Shown in pieces: positions 31,639 through 40,262 of a stretch of 64,000 bases of DNA; within the stretch, counting starts at the first letter, position 1, and each line of letters starts with the position of its first letter. Source of the stretch: Polyangiaceae bacterium (lineage in GTDB: Bacteria; Myxococcota_A; Polyangia; Polyangiales; Polyangiaceae); the NCBI GenBank assembly GCA_015075635.1, contig JABTUA010000002.1, forward strand, positions 310,001-374,000, read 5' to 3'. The notes under the pieces are model-generated. The model made no database searches. It saw only the letters and a list, made by a program, of their open reading frames with translations, and was not told the origin of the DNA. The position numbers and the translations under genes were made by a program.

Positions 31639-32997
31639 ATGCGCTCGCTCGCCGCCGTCCTGCTGCTGCCGCTCGCGCTCGGCTGCGGTGACTCGAGCGA
31701 CGCGGTGTCCGAACCTGGCGACGCGGGCCCTTCGATCGACGCTGGCTCGGACGCACCGAGCGTGCCCGACGCAGGTGTGGACGCTCCGCGCGTGGTGCTC
31801 GGCGACGACGGCAAGCCGCCACCCTGGCGCTGGGACGAGCAGGTCGCGCGAGTCCTGGATTCGAGCACGCTCGCGCCGAGCATGGGCTACACCCCGCCTG
31901 CGGGCACCGAAGCCTACGCGGCACTCGTCCAGGAGAACGCGCTGGGGCTCGCCTACGCCTACTTCGACTACGGCGGCGGCGCCTTCGCGCAGTCGTTCTG
32001 GCCGGCGTCCACCGTCAAGCTCTTGTCGTCGCTGGCGGCTCTCGACTGGGTCGGGAGCCAGGGCTTCAGCGGCGCCGCGACCGTCAAGTGGGACAGCGGC
32101 TTCTCGGACACGGTCAACGCCATCGTGGATCGCGCCATCCGCATCAGCTCCAACGAGGACTACGACCGCACCATCCGCATCGCGGGCTTCGATCAGCTGA
32201 ACGCCGTGTGGCTGTCGCCCGAGCGAGGCTTTCCCGAGACGACGATCAAGGCCGCCTACGCCGGCTTCGAGGTGAAGAACCCGCCCGGATACACGCTGAC
32301 AGAGGGCGGGAACGTGAAGGTGATCCCGCCGCGAGCGGCGACCGGAAGCTATCCGTGCGCTAGCGGCAAGAACAACTGCGCGAACCTGTTCGAGCTGACC
32401 GAGGCCGTGCGGCGTGTCGTGCTCCGCGAGCTGATCCCGGCCGGCGAACGCTTCGACTTGGCCCCGGCTGACCTGATCGTGCTCGACGACGCTTTGTGCA
32501 AGGCGACGCCCTCGTTCTTCGCCAAAGGGGTGAGCGCCGCGCTCGGGCCAGGCGCGAGCATTTGCCACAAGCCCGGCTGGGTGCCGGGCTCCGATTCGCT
32601 CGACCACGGCGTGATCGAGGCCGCCGACGGTCGTCGTTTTCTGCTCGCCGCTGCCGTGCCCGATCCCGGAGACTCGTCGTCGCAAGCGGTGCTCGCCACT
32701 TTGGCCGAGAAGATCCTGGGGGTGATCGGCAGCGCCGCCGTTGCTCCGTTCTTCCTGCAGCCGACCGCGGGGGCCGAGCTCAGGGTGAAGAGAGACGCCG
32801 GCGGGCTTCGACTCCAGGGCGACGACATCGACGGCTTCGAGCTCTCCTTCGACGGCCAGGCGGTGAGCGTCGCGCCGAGCGACGGTGACACGTTCTTCGC
32901 CAGCGCGGAGCCCACCGAGTGGCAGGGCAAGCTGGTGACGCTCCGGGGGTACCAAGGCGGGCAGCTCGCGGGCGTGCGCAACCTGGTGCTGGACTAG
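31639..32997 (+). CDS. Beta-lactamase-fold serine hydrolase lipoprotein
   Basis: This 452-residue protein has a signal with lipobox (LPLALGC), then a penicillin-binding/class A beta-lactamase fold: PASTVKLLSSLAALD carries the S-x-x-K pair, SSNEDYDR fits the S-x-N motif, and CHKPGW takes the place of the KTG triad (KPG). A beta-sandwich tail follows residue 380. KPG instead of KTG makes beta-lactam hydrolysis uncertain; an esterase or carboxypeptidase-like role is possible. The ATG at 31639 is chosen for the signal peptide. Confidence 0.85.
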   Translation: MRSLAAVLLLPLALGCGDSSDAVSEPGDAGPSIDAGSDAPSVPDAGVDAPRVVLGDDGKPPPWRWDEQVARVLDSSTLAPSMGYTPPAGTEAYAALVQENALGLAYAYFDYGGGAFAQSFWPASTVKLLSSLAALDWVGSQGFSGAATVKWDSGFSDTVNAIVDRAIRISSNEDYDRTIRIAGFDQLNAVWLSPERGFPETTIKAAYAGFEVKNPPGYTLTEGGNVKVIPPRAATGSYPCASGKNNCANLFELTEAVRRVVLRELIPAGERFDLAPADLIVLDDALCKATPSFFAKGVSAALGPGASICHKPGWVPGSDSLDHGVIEAADGRRFLLAAAVPDPGDSSSQAVLATLAEKILGVIGSAAVAPFFLQPTAGAELRVKRDAGGLRLQGDDIDGFELSFDGQAVSVAPSDGDTFFASAEPTEWQGKLVTLRGYQGGQLAGVRNLVLD

Positions 32998-32998
32998 T

Positions 32999-33219
32999 GG
33001 GTGTCCCTAATTCGCGCTCCGCTGGCGGCAGTAAGCGCCACGCGACGCTTCCGTTCGGTCGAAACGGCGGGCGCCGGCCCCGGCCGGTCTTCGCACTCAC
33101 GCCTCACTTTCGGATCGAGATCTGATCATGACCAGACTGTTCAAGTGATTCCGGGGCTCGGCTGACCGCCGAGCGGCGCGAATCGAGCCGCTCGGTCGCA
33201 CACCGAACTAGGGACACCC
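32999..33219. mobile_element. 221-bp MITE-like element between convergent genes
   Basis: It ends in 16-bp inverted repeats (GGGTGTCCCTAATTCG and, at 33204-33219, its complement with one mismatch). There is no coding potential inside. It fills the gap between stop codons at 32997 and 33221 almost exactly. The interior has several short palindromes. No transposase with matching ends is present in the window. Confidence 0.5.
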
Positions 33220-33220
33220 C

Positions 33221-33991
33221 CTAGGCGCTACCGCCGCCGGTGATGCGCGCCACGCTGAAGCCCGCGGCCTTCGCCAGCCCCTCCGCCGAAGGCCGGCCAC
33301 AACCGGAGCAGCTCTGGCAGTGGCCCGGCAAGGCGCTGGGCGGACCGCCGTAGCGCGCGAGGCCCAGCGCGCGCAGGCTCGCGGCTTCGTGCGCCGGCAG
33401 CTCGCGCACCTGCCCGAGCTGGCGCGCCGCGAGCAGCACCTTGGCGGTGTGCTCCATGGTCTCGAGCCGGCAGAAGGCCTCGAGCAGATCGCGCCCGACG
33501 CACACCGCGCCGTGGCGGTCCATCATCACCGCGTCGTGGGAGTGAACCGCGTCGCCGACGAGCCGCGCCAGCGCCTCGGTGCCGGTGCGCTGGTACTCCA
33601 GAGTGGGGATGCTGCCGATGGTCAGCACCACCTCGGGCAACACGCACTGCGCCATGGAGACGCCTGCCACGGTGAACGCGACGCAAGTGGGCGGATGGGC
33701 GTGGACCACCGCCTCCACGTCCGGCCGCGCGTCGTAGCACGCCAGGTGCATCGCCATCTCGCTGGTCGGCTCGCCGCGCCCTCGCAGCTTGCGCCCGGTG
33801 CGGTCGATGACCACCAGGTCGTCGTCCGCCAGCATGCCCTTGTGACAGCCGGCTCGGGTGCAGAGCACGGCAGCGTCCCCGAGCTTCACGCTCAGGTTGC
33901 CGTCGAGCCCCACGAGCAGGTGCCGCTCGTAGGTGAGCCGCGCGAAGCTGAGGAGCGCGCGGCGCAGCGCGGTTTCGGGCTGGCGGAACAT
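33221..33991 (-). CDS. Class II aldolase/adducin-family protein with Cys-rich tail
   Basis: This 256-residue protein shows GNLSVKLGD near 37, the metal-binding HAHPPTCVAF near 104, a glutamate in the E-V-V-L-T region, and the third histidine in DRHGAVCVG. The fold is that of L-fuculose-phosphate aldolase and relatives that cleave or epimerise sugar phosphates. After residue 230 comes an unusual tail, GHCQSCSGCGRP, with a C-x-x-C-x-x-C cluster that is not part of the aldolase core and could bind a metal. It is convergent with the serine hydrolase across the MITE-like element. Confidence 0.88.
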   Translation of the reverse strand: MFRQPETALRRALLSFARLTYERHLLVGLDGNLSVKLGDAAVLCTRAGCHKGMLADDDLVVIDRTGRKLRGRGEPTSEMAMHLACYDARPDVEAVVHAHPPTCVAFTVAGVSMAQCVLPEVVLTIGSIPTLEYQRTGTEALARLVGDAVHSHDAVMMDRHGAVCVGRDLLEAFCRLETMEHTAKVLLAARQLGQVRELPAHEAASLRALGLARYGGPPSALPGHCQSCSGCGRPSAEGLAKAAGFSVARITGGGSA

Positions 33992-34075
33992 CGGGCGGCG
34001 GATGCTACCAGGCAATCGACCGGGCCGGCGAGACCGCGTTGGAACCGGGATGTTAGAGTGGTCCGCTCGTTCGAG

Positions 34076-35320
34076 ATGGACCACCTGGTTCGACAAGCGG
34101 AGAGGCGCGTGGGGACGGTGCTCCGGGAGCGCTGGACCATCGACGCCTTGATCGGGGTCGGGGCGATGGCCGCCGTCTACAAGGCCACCCACCGCAACGG
34201 CAACGAGGTCGCCGTCAAGGTGCTGCACGCCGAGGTCTCCAACGACCAGGGCATCAAGAAGCGCTTCCAGCGCGAGGGTTACGTCGCCAACCGGGTCAAA
34301 CACCGCGGCGCGGTCACCGTCTTCGACGACGACACGACCGAGAGCGGCTGCCCCTTCCTGGTCATGGAGCTCCTGCACGGAGAGAACGTCGAGGCGCGCC
34401 GCGAGCGGCTGGGCGGGTTCGTCCCGCTGCCGGAGGTCTTGGGGATCGCCGATCAGGTGCTCGACGTTCTGGCCGCTGCGCACGAGCAAGGCATCATCCA
34501 CCGCGACGTGAAGCCGGAGAACTTGTTCCTCACCTCCGAAGGCGTGGTCAAGGTCCTGGACTTCGGCATCGCCCGCCTCCAGTCGGCGCAGCAGAACACC
34601 AGCCTGACCATGGTGGGTGCGATGCTGGGCACGCCCGGCTTCCTCGCTCCAGAGCAGGCGCGCGGGATGACGCAGGCCATCGATCACCAGACCGACCTTT
34701 GGGGCGTCGGAGCCACGCTGTTCACTTTGCTCTGCGGCCAGCACGTGCAGCAGGCCAAGACAGCTGACGAGTCGATGGTGCTGGCGGCGACGACACCCGC
34801 GCGCTCGCTCGGGAGCGTCTTGCCGGATCTGGATCCCGACGTGGTGGTGCTGGTGGACAAGGCGCTGGCGTGGGACAAGCGCGAGCGCTTCGCGGACGCG
34901 AGGAGCATGCAGCACGAGCTGCGCCGAGTCGCCGCGCGAGTCCTGGGCGGGAACGCGGCGAGCCCCAAGCTCGACCTCGAGCTCTCCGGTGCGCTGTCGA
35001 GCCCCATCGTGCCCTCCGAGCCGGAGCCACCGACGCGGGTCATCCGCCTCTCCGAGGACTCGAGCCCGGAGCTCGACGCCCGTCGGGCCGTGCCGGTGTC
35101 CGAGGAGCCCGCCACGCGCCGTCAGCCGGCGGCCGCCGCCGAGCGTCCGACCCGGCCGCCGCAGCCCGGGCTGCCGCCGCCCACCCTCGCGGTGCTCGCG
35201 GGTGTCGCAGCGCTGCTGGCGCTCGTGCTCGGCGTGGTGGTGCTCGCCGCGGTGATCGTCGGCGTGACGTTGAGAACCAAGGGATCCGCACCGGCGCCGA
35301 GCGCCACGGCGACGCGCTGA
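34076..35320 (+). CDS. Membrane-anchored Ser/Thr protein kinase
   Basis: This 414-residue protein has a kinase domain at about 22-275: GVGAMAAVYKA (glycine loop with GAMA instead of GGMG), VAVKVL, HRDVKPEN, DFGIARL and APEQARG. A Pro-rich juxtamembrane region and one C-terminal transmembrane helix (LAVLAGVAALLALVLGVVVL) follow. The extracytoplasmic tail is only about 20 residues, so no sensor domain is present. It is divergent from the class II aldolase gene with an 84-bp gap. Confidence 0.93.
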   Translation: MDHLVRQAERRVGTVLRERWTIDALIGVGAMAAVYKATHRNGNEVAVKVLHAEVSNDQGIKKRFQREGYVANRVKHRGAVTVFDDDTTESGCPFLVMELLHGENVEARRERLGGFVPLPEVLGIADQVLDVLAAAHEQGIIHRDVKPENLFLTSEGVVKVLDFGIARLQSAQQNTSLTMVGAMLGTPGFLAPEQARGMTQAIDHQTDLWGVGATLFTLLCGQHVQQAKTADESMVLAATTPARSLGSVLPDLDPDVVVLVDKALAWDKRERFADARSMQHELRRVAARVLGGNAASPKLDLELSGALSSPIVPSEPEPPTRVIRLSEDSSPELDARRAVPVSEEPATRRQPAAAAERPTRPPQPGLPPPTLAVLAGVAALLALVLGVVVLAAVIVGVTLRTKGSAPAPSATATR

Positions 35321-35362
35321 GGATGCGGAGATGCCGAGAGCATCACCTGCACGTACTGCTGC

Positions 35363-36715
35363 TCAGCGGCTCGCGCCGCCCCGGCGCCGGCGCAGGCCGA
35401 AGAGCAGGAGCCCGAGCGCCGCGAGCTGCCAACCCTGGCCCTGAGGACGTGCGCTGCACGCGCAGCCCGAGGCGGGTTCTTCGTCGTTCTCGACGTCCGG
35501 GGTGACGCCGGGCGAGCCGCCGCTGCCGATCGCCCCGCCGCTGCCTCCGATGGCGCCCGCGTCGGCGCCTCCCGCGCCGCCGGTCACGCCGCCATCCGCG
35601 CCCTCGTAGCTCAGCTTCAGGTACGGCGCAGCGGTCGCCGAGCCTTCCTTGGAGAAGAAGTGGGTGCCGTTCGTGTCCGTGACGGGCGACACTACCGCGA
35701 AGCTGTAGGTCCCAGGTCCGGTGATCGCGCTCCCCAGATCCAAGGACACCGTCTCGTCCACCCCCGCCGGCCCGATGCGCCCGAGCGACGCGCCCGCGGT
35801 GGGCGGCCGCGCGTTCCAGGTGAGGGTCGTCTCGGACCACTGGTTGCTCGGGACCGCGTAGACCTCGCCGCCCGCGCCGTTCGCGAAGGACTCGGTACGC
35901 GTGTGCATGAACAGGCGTGCGCTCGTGACCTTGCCGGCGCTCGGCGGCACCACGAACTTCAGGTACGCTTGGTTGTCGCCGGCCTCCACGGCCAGATCAC
36001 CCACGTCCGGGAACACCGTGCTCGCGAAGCTGGGCCCCACGGTCACGTCCTCGGCGACCGGCACGTCCATCGACGACACCGGCGTGCCCGCAGCCACCCA
36101 GCACACCGACACGTTGCTGGCCTGCGCGTTCGACAGCTCCCAGGTTTTGCCACCCCCCACGAGCAGATACTCGAGCACCGCGATCTGGTCGACCACGTTC
36201 TTCTCGTCGTTGTCGCCGACGGCGTCGAACGTGCCCGCGCCGCACTCCAGCTTGTAGCCGACGGAGGCCGGCTTGACCCACATCGTGACCTTGCACTGCT
36301 CGCTGCCGTCCGTGAAGATCACGGCCGACGCGTTCGGATCCGCCCACTTCTCGCCGCAGCTGCCGGCGCCGCAGCACTGGTTGCCGTACTCCATCTTCAG
36401 CGTGCCCGGCGGGTGCGCCGTGTTCAGCGGGTCGGAGGTGCCGTAGACCTTGATGGTCGCGTCCTGCGCGCCTCCGTTGCAGCTGGTGTTGCGCATCTGC
36501 GCCAGCGAGCCCTTGCCGTTGTGGAAATCGGCGGGGTTCACGCCGACCACGTCGAAGGTCAGGGTGACGTCGTCGGAGGTCGCCGCGGCGTTCGCCATCG
36601 CGTTGTTGAAGTCCGCGACGCTGCCGCACACCGGAGCCGCCTGCGCGCGCCCCGGCGCGAGCGCGCACAACCCCAGCGAGACCGACACGATGCCTCTTGC
36701 CCCGATTCGCACCAT
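35363..36715 (-). CDS. DNRLRE-domain secreted protein with MYXO-CTERM anchor
   Basis: This 450-residue protein has a signal peptide (ending RAQAAP), a Cys-containing N-terminal domain, and a DNRLRE-like jelly-roll at about 235-385 (ARLFMHTRTESFANG, WSETTLTWNARP, LSYEG). A Gly/Ala linker and a MYXO-CTERM tail follow: GCACSARPQG, a hydrophobic helix, then LRRRRGG. MYXO-CTERM tails are sorted and lipid-anchored at the surface in myxobacteria, which supports the taxonomic call. DNRLRE domains occur in extracellular adhesive or matrix proteins. Confidence 0.88.
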   Translation of the reverse strand: MVRIGARGIVSVSLGLCALAPGRAQAAPVCGSVADFNNAMANAAATSDDVTLTFDVVGVNPADFHNGKGSLAQMRNTSCNGGAQDATIKVYGTSDPLNTAHPPGTLKMEYGNQCCGAGSCGEKWADPNASAVIFTDGSEQCKVTMWVKPASVGYKLECGAGTFDAVGDNDEKNVVDQIAVLEYLLVGGGKTWELSNAQASNVSVCWVAAGTPVSSMDVPVAEDVTVGPSFASTVFPDVGDLAVEAGDNQAYLKFVVPPSAGKVTSARLFMHTRTESFANGAGGEVYAVPSNQWSETTLTWNARPPTAGASLGRIGPAGVDETVSLDLGSAITGPGTYSFAVVSPVTDTNGTHFFSKEGSATAAPYLKLSYEGADGGVTGGAGGADAGAIGGSGGAIGSGGSPGVTPDVENDEEPASGCACSARPQGQGWQLAALGLLLFGLRRRRGGASR

Positions 36716-36835
36716 TCGTGCAGCGTAGCACTCCACGCTGCGCCGTGGCGGAGCCGGCGCGCTGGGCGCAGCGCGAACCAGGCGCACCGCGCGCGGAAAA
36801 TTGTCGCAGCGGACGAACTGCCGCGAGCGCACGTG

Positions 36836-37732
36836 CTACCGGACCAGCCGGAGCACGACCTCCGCCACGCCGATCCGAGCGCGCATGCCCCACGACAGCT
36901 CGGCCGCGTCGCTCTCGATCCCGTCGCCGAAGAGCACGCCGCCTTCGCTCATCTCCGAGACGATCTCGACGCGAGCGCCCGACTCGATCAGGCCCTGGGT
37001 GAGCTCGGTGCCGGTGGCCACGCTGGGGAAGGCCTCGCGCACGAAGAAGCACAGGCGCCGCTCGCTGGGGCGCGGAAGCTCGAAGCTCTCCCGCCGCTCG
37101 CGCGAGATGGATCGGGCCCAGCCCGTGGCGCCGGTGCCCGTCGCGAAGATGACGCCGGACGAGGACTGGTGCTCGCTCGCGTCGGCGAAGGTCACGCGAT
37201 AGCGCGACGACTGGTGGCTGCGGTGCCCGACGTAGATCTCGTTCAGCGCGAGCAGCCGCTGGCCGTCGTCGAGCTCGGCCTGCACCATGGTGCGGAGCTC
37301 GAGCTCCGCCCGACCGGCGAGCACCGCCCCGAGCAGGCGGCCGGCTCGGTCCGGCGCGTGCGGCACCAGCACTCCGTCGTGGTGCGTGCGGTCCGGGTTC
37401 AGGCCGATCACCGGCTGGCCGCTCAGGTACTTCGCCGTGTTGGCCACCAGACCGTCCTGCCCCAGCACCATCACCACGTCGTCGGGCTCGAACACGAAGC
37501 GATCGAGGTCGCGGCGCGTGACGCGCGTGCGGCGAAGGTCGGCAGGGATGGCGCCCGAGACCAGCTCGAGCGCCCGCGTGAAGGCCTGGTGGCGGGCCTC
37601 GACCTCGTCGATGTGCTGGCCTCGCGTCTGCAAGAAGAAGCCCGCCTGACCTCGCGTCCCGTGGCGCGCGAGCAGGAGCTCGTACTCGGTGGGACGAGAG
37701 ATCAGCACGACGCGGGGCTTCACCACGGACAT
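36836..37732 (-). CDS. NAD kinase-like protein
   Basis: This 298-residue protein has an ATP-NAD kinase-type core: VMVLGQDGLVANTAKYL in place of the usual GGDGT loop, VIGLNPD, LNEIYVGH near NE-x-x, and SSGVIFATGTGATGWARS matching the (S/T)G-x-T-A-x-x region. The first motif is GQDG, so catalysis is likely but altered. It is the third gene of an operon with the NAD-metabolism regulator NrtR and an SPFH protein, which supports a role in pyridine nucleotide metabolism (inference). Confidence 0.8.
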   Translation of the reverse strand: MSVVKPRVVLISRPTEYELLLARHGTRGQAGFFLQTRGQHIDEVEARHQAFTRALELVSGAIPADLRRTRVTRRDLDRFVFEPDDVVMVLGQDGLVANTAKYLSGQPVIGLNPDRTHHDGVLVPHAPDRAGRLLGAVLAGRAELELRTMVQAELDDGQRLLALNEIYVGHRSHQSSRYRVTFADASEHQSSSGVIFATGTGATGWARSISRERRESFELPRPSERRLCFFVREAFPSVATGTELTQGLIESGARVEIVSEMSEGGVLFGDGIESDAAELSWGMRARIGVAEVVLRLVR

Positions 37733-37740
37733 GCGCCCGC

Positions 37741-38760
37741 TCACTTTCCGCCGAGCCGCGCCGTGCCCGCGCGCACCAGGTCGCTGAGCATGGGGCCGAG
37801 CAGCTCGGGCGTGACGTTGACGTGGTCGATGCGCTCGATCTTCTGCGCCAGCGCCTGCGCGGCGAGGGCCGCGATCACCGCGGGCGGCAGCGTGCGGTAG
37901 GTCTCCAGGCGCTCGCGCTCGGTCTCGACCTTGGCCGTCTCGATCAGGCGGATGGACTCGGCGTCCGCGCTCGAGCGGATGCGCGCGCGCTCCGCGGCGC
38001 CCTCGGCGTCGAGGCGTTTGGCGGCGACGTCCTCCTCCCTGCGGCGTCGCTCGTTCAGGCCGCTCTGGCGGATCAGCTCCTCCTCGCGGCGCGCCAGCTC
38101 GATGCGGTTCTGGAGCTCGTTCTCCTGGATGGCCCGCTCCTTCTCCACCGCGCGGGCGCGGCGCTCGAAGCCGGCGTCGTCCGCCTCCTGCTGGATGCGC
38201 TCGCGCGCGGGCGCCTCCATGGCGCGTTGCAGCTCCGCCGTCGGCTGCACCACGCTGACCCGGATCGTGACCACCTCGAGCCCCATCGCGGACAGTCCTT
38301 CGTCGGCGTCGAGGCCCTCGCCCACGACCTCGCGCACGCGCTCCGCACCCGCAGCCACCAGGTCGCGGATGGGCGCCCTTGCCAGCACCGAGAGCGCGAG
38401 CTGCTCCGCGAGCCCCGTGAGCAGCGTCGACAGCACGTCCAGCGGGCGCGCCGTCCAGGCGCCCGTGCCGAGGTCGATGCTGAAGTCCACGCGCTCGGCT
38501 AGGCGCACAGCGTCCACGACGCGGAACGTGATCACACCCTGCGCGGTGACGTCCTGGAAGTCGGAGCTCTTGCCGTGGAACAGGAAGGGCAGCTCGCGAT
38601 CGTCCATGGGCACCTCGGCGATGCTGGTGGAGAGCGGGAGGTACCAGAACGAGAGGCCGCGCCCGCTCCGGCGCAGGCGCCCCCCGCGGTGGGCGAGCAC
38701 CCACTGGCTGAGCTCGCTCCGGAGGTGCCTGACCACGACGAAGTTCCTGACCTCTGCCAT
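37741..38760 (-). CDS. SPFH/Band 7 (stomatin-like) protein
   Basis: This 339-residue protein starts with a band-7 domain at about 20-190 (GRGLSFWYLPLSTSIAEVP, DVTAQGVITFRVVD, MGLEVVTIRVSVVQPTAELQRAM). A long charged coiled coil at about 190-285 rich in Arg/Glu/Ala follows. There is no clear N-terminal membrane helix. SPFH proteins form membrane-associated oligomers. It lies 8 bp upstream of the NAD kinase-like gene and 17 bp downstream of nrtR, an unusual partnership. Confidence 0.85.
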   Translation of the reverse strand: MAEVRNFVVVRHLRSELSQWVLAHRGGRLRRSGRGLSFWYLPLSTSIAEVPMDDRELPFLFHGKSSDFQDVTAQGVITFRVVDAVRLAERVDFSIDLGTGAWTARPLDVLSTLLTGLAEQLALSVLARAPIRDLVAAGAERVREVVGEGLDADEGLSAMGLEVVTIRVSVVQPTAELQRAMEAPARERIQQEADDAGFERRARAVEKERAIQENELQNRIELARREEELIRQSGLNERRRREEDVAAKRLDAEGAAERARIRSSADAESIRLIETAKVETERERLETYRTLPPAVIAALAAQALAQKIERIDHVNVTPELLGPMLSDLVRAGTARLGGK

Positions 38761-38777
38761 CTACCTGCTCCTCTGGC

Positions 38778-39557
38778 TCAGAGCGCCGACCTCTTCACGA
38801 ACCGATACAGCTCCGCCGGGCGATGTCCGACGTCGGCTTGCCGCTCGCCCGTGGCCTCGAGCTGCCCCGAGGCCAAGATCTTCCGCCGGAACGAGTCCTT
38901 GTTCAGGCTGCGTCCGAGCACGGCTTCGTGCACCGTCTGAAGCTCGAGCAGCGTGAAGGTCTCCGGCAACAGCTGGAACCCGATGGGGGTGTAGCCCAGC
39001 TTCCCACGCACGCGCTTCACCGCCATACCCAGGATGTCGTCGTGATCGAACGCGAGCGACAGCTCCTTGCCGTCGTCCCCGACCGCGTTCACCGGTCCAC
39101 CGGTCTCTCCCTCCCACGGCACGTCGAGCGCCGCGATCCTCACGCCTTCGCGTAGCGACGGCGACTCCGCGAAGCGCTCGGGCTCGACCAGCGCGATGTA
39201 CGTCACGCTGATGACCCGCGTGCGCGGGTCGCGGTTCGGATCGCCGAAGGTGTAGAGCTGCTCGGTGAAGACTCGCGAGAGCCCCGCCTTGGCGAGGAGC
39301 ACGCGGCGCGCGGCCGCCTCCAGGGATTCGCGCATGCCGACGAAGCCGCCTGGAAGCGCGTGTCGACCGCGGTGCGGGTGCTCGGCGCGACGCACCAGGA
39401 GCGTGTGCAGGCGCTCGCCCCGCACCGTGAGCAAGGCCACGTCCACGGTCACCGAAGGGTGCTCGAACTCGCTCGGATCGTAGCGGCTGAGGAACTCGGC
39501 CTCGCTCTCGGGCTCGGGCCTTTCAGGGGCAGTTCCTCGGGGCTTGCGCGATGCCAT
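38778..39557 (-). CDS. NrtR-type Nudix-related transcriptional regulator
   Basis: This 259-residue protein has an N-terminal Nudix domain (about 35-165: LLVRRAEHPHRGRHALPGGFVGMRESLEAAARRVL) in which the Nudix box is degenerate (ARRVLLAKAG lacks the REUXEE glutamates), as in NrtR regulators that bind rather than cleave ADP-ribose. A C-terminal winged helix follows (TLLELQTVHEAVLGRSLNKDSFRRKI). NrtR represses NAD biosynthesis genes. Here it is first in an operon with SPFH and NAD kinase-like genes. The ATG at 39557 is preferred because the upstream ATG at 39575 lies within the palindrome. Confidence 0.88.
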   Translation of the reverse strand: MASRKPRGTAPERPEPESEAEFLSRYDPSEFEHPSVTVDVALLTVRGERLHTLLVRRAEHPHRGRHALPGGFVGMRESLEAAARRVLLAKAGLSRVFTEQLYTFGDPNRDPRTRVISVTYIALVEPERFAESPSLREGVRIAALDVPWEGETGGPVNAVGDDGKELSLAFDHDDILGMAVKRVRGKLGYTPIGFQLLPETFTLLELQTVHEAVLGRSLNKDSFRRKILASGQLEATGERQADVGHRPAELYRFVKRSAL

Positions 39558-39559
39558 GT

Positions 39560-39578
39560 TATATGCGACAAGCATATA
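39560..39578. promoter_or_regulatory. Palindromic operator candidate for NrtR
   Basis: TATATGC, 5-nt spacer, GCATATA is a perfect 7-bp inverted repeat filling most of the 35-bp gap between nrtR and the divergent DUF4291 gene. Being the only AT-rich palindrome there, it is likely autoregulatory. Spacing and AT-rich arms are compatible with NrtR-type boxes. Confidence 0.5.
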
Positions 39579-39592
39579 TGCAGAGTGTAGTT

Positions 39593-40252
39593 ATGTCAAG
39601 GCGCCCTCTCCTCCCCTACTCGGACCAGGCCCGGCGCTGGCCGGTCGCCGGCCGTCAGGTGTTGGCCGCCTACGACCAGGACACGGTCACGGTGTACCAA
39701 GCGTACCGCCCGGCGATCGCGGACTTCGCGCTCGAGCATCAGCGCTTCGGCGGTGAGTTCAGCTACTCGCGCATGAGCTGGATCAAGCCCGGGTTCCTCT
39801 GGATGATGTACCGCGCAGGCTGGGCCACGAAGGAGGGACAGGAGCGCGTGCTCGCCGTCCACCTCGAGCGGGCGGGCTTCGACCGCATCCTGGCCGAAGC
39901 AGTGGAGTCGAGCTTCCGCCCCGGATCGCACGCGAGCCGCGAAGACTGGCAGCACGAGCTCTCCCGGGGCGAGGTGCGCCTGCAGTGGGATCCGGATCAC
40001 GATCCGTACGCCAAACCGCTGGAGCGCCGCGCGGTCCAGCTCGGGCTCCGCGGCAGCGTGCTCGCGCTCTACGGTCGCGAGTGGATCCGTGGCATCGAGG
40101 ATCTGACGCCGTTCGTGCGCGAGCAGCACGCGCGCGTACGGGCCCACGACCTCGATGGCCTTCTGGTCCCGGAGGAGCGTGTCTATCCAATCGCCGACCC
40201 TGGGGTGGCGCGCCGGCTGGGCGTGGATGCGGCGGGATCCGGGGGCTGCTAG
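39593..40252 (+). CDS. DUF4291 protein
   Basis: This 219-residue protein has the DUF4291 hallmarks: VTVYQAYRPAIADFAL, SRMSWIKPGFLWMMYRAGW near 58-76, QERVLAVHLERAGFDRIL and WDPDHDP. The biochemical role of the family is not established; it is often found near NAD or ADP-ribose-related genes (recollection). It shares the palindromic control region with nrtR, hinting at co-regulation with NAD metabolism. Several in-frame ATGs precede; 39593 is chosen as the one clear of the palindrome. Confidence 0.88.
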   Translation: MSRRPLLPYSDQARRWPVAGRQVLAAYDQDTVTVYQAYRPAIADFALEHQRFGGEFSYSRMSWIKPGFLWMMYRAGWATKEGQERVLAVHLERAGFDRILAEAVESSFRPGSHASREDWQHELSRGEVRLQWDPDHDPYAKPLERRAVQLGLRGSVLALYGREWIRGIEDLTPFVREQHARVRAHDLDGLLVPEERVYPIADPGVARRLGVDAAGSGGC

Positions 40253-40262
40253 GCTCGCGTAC

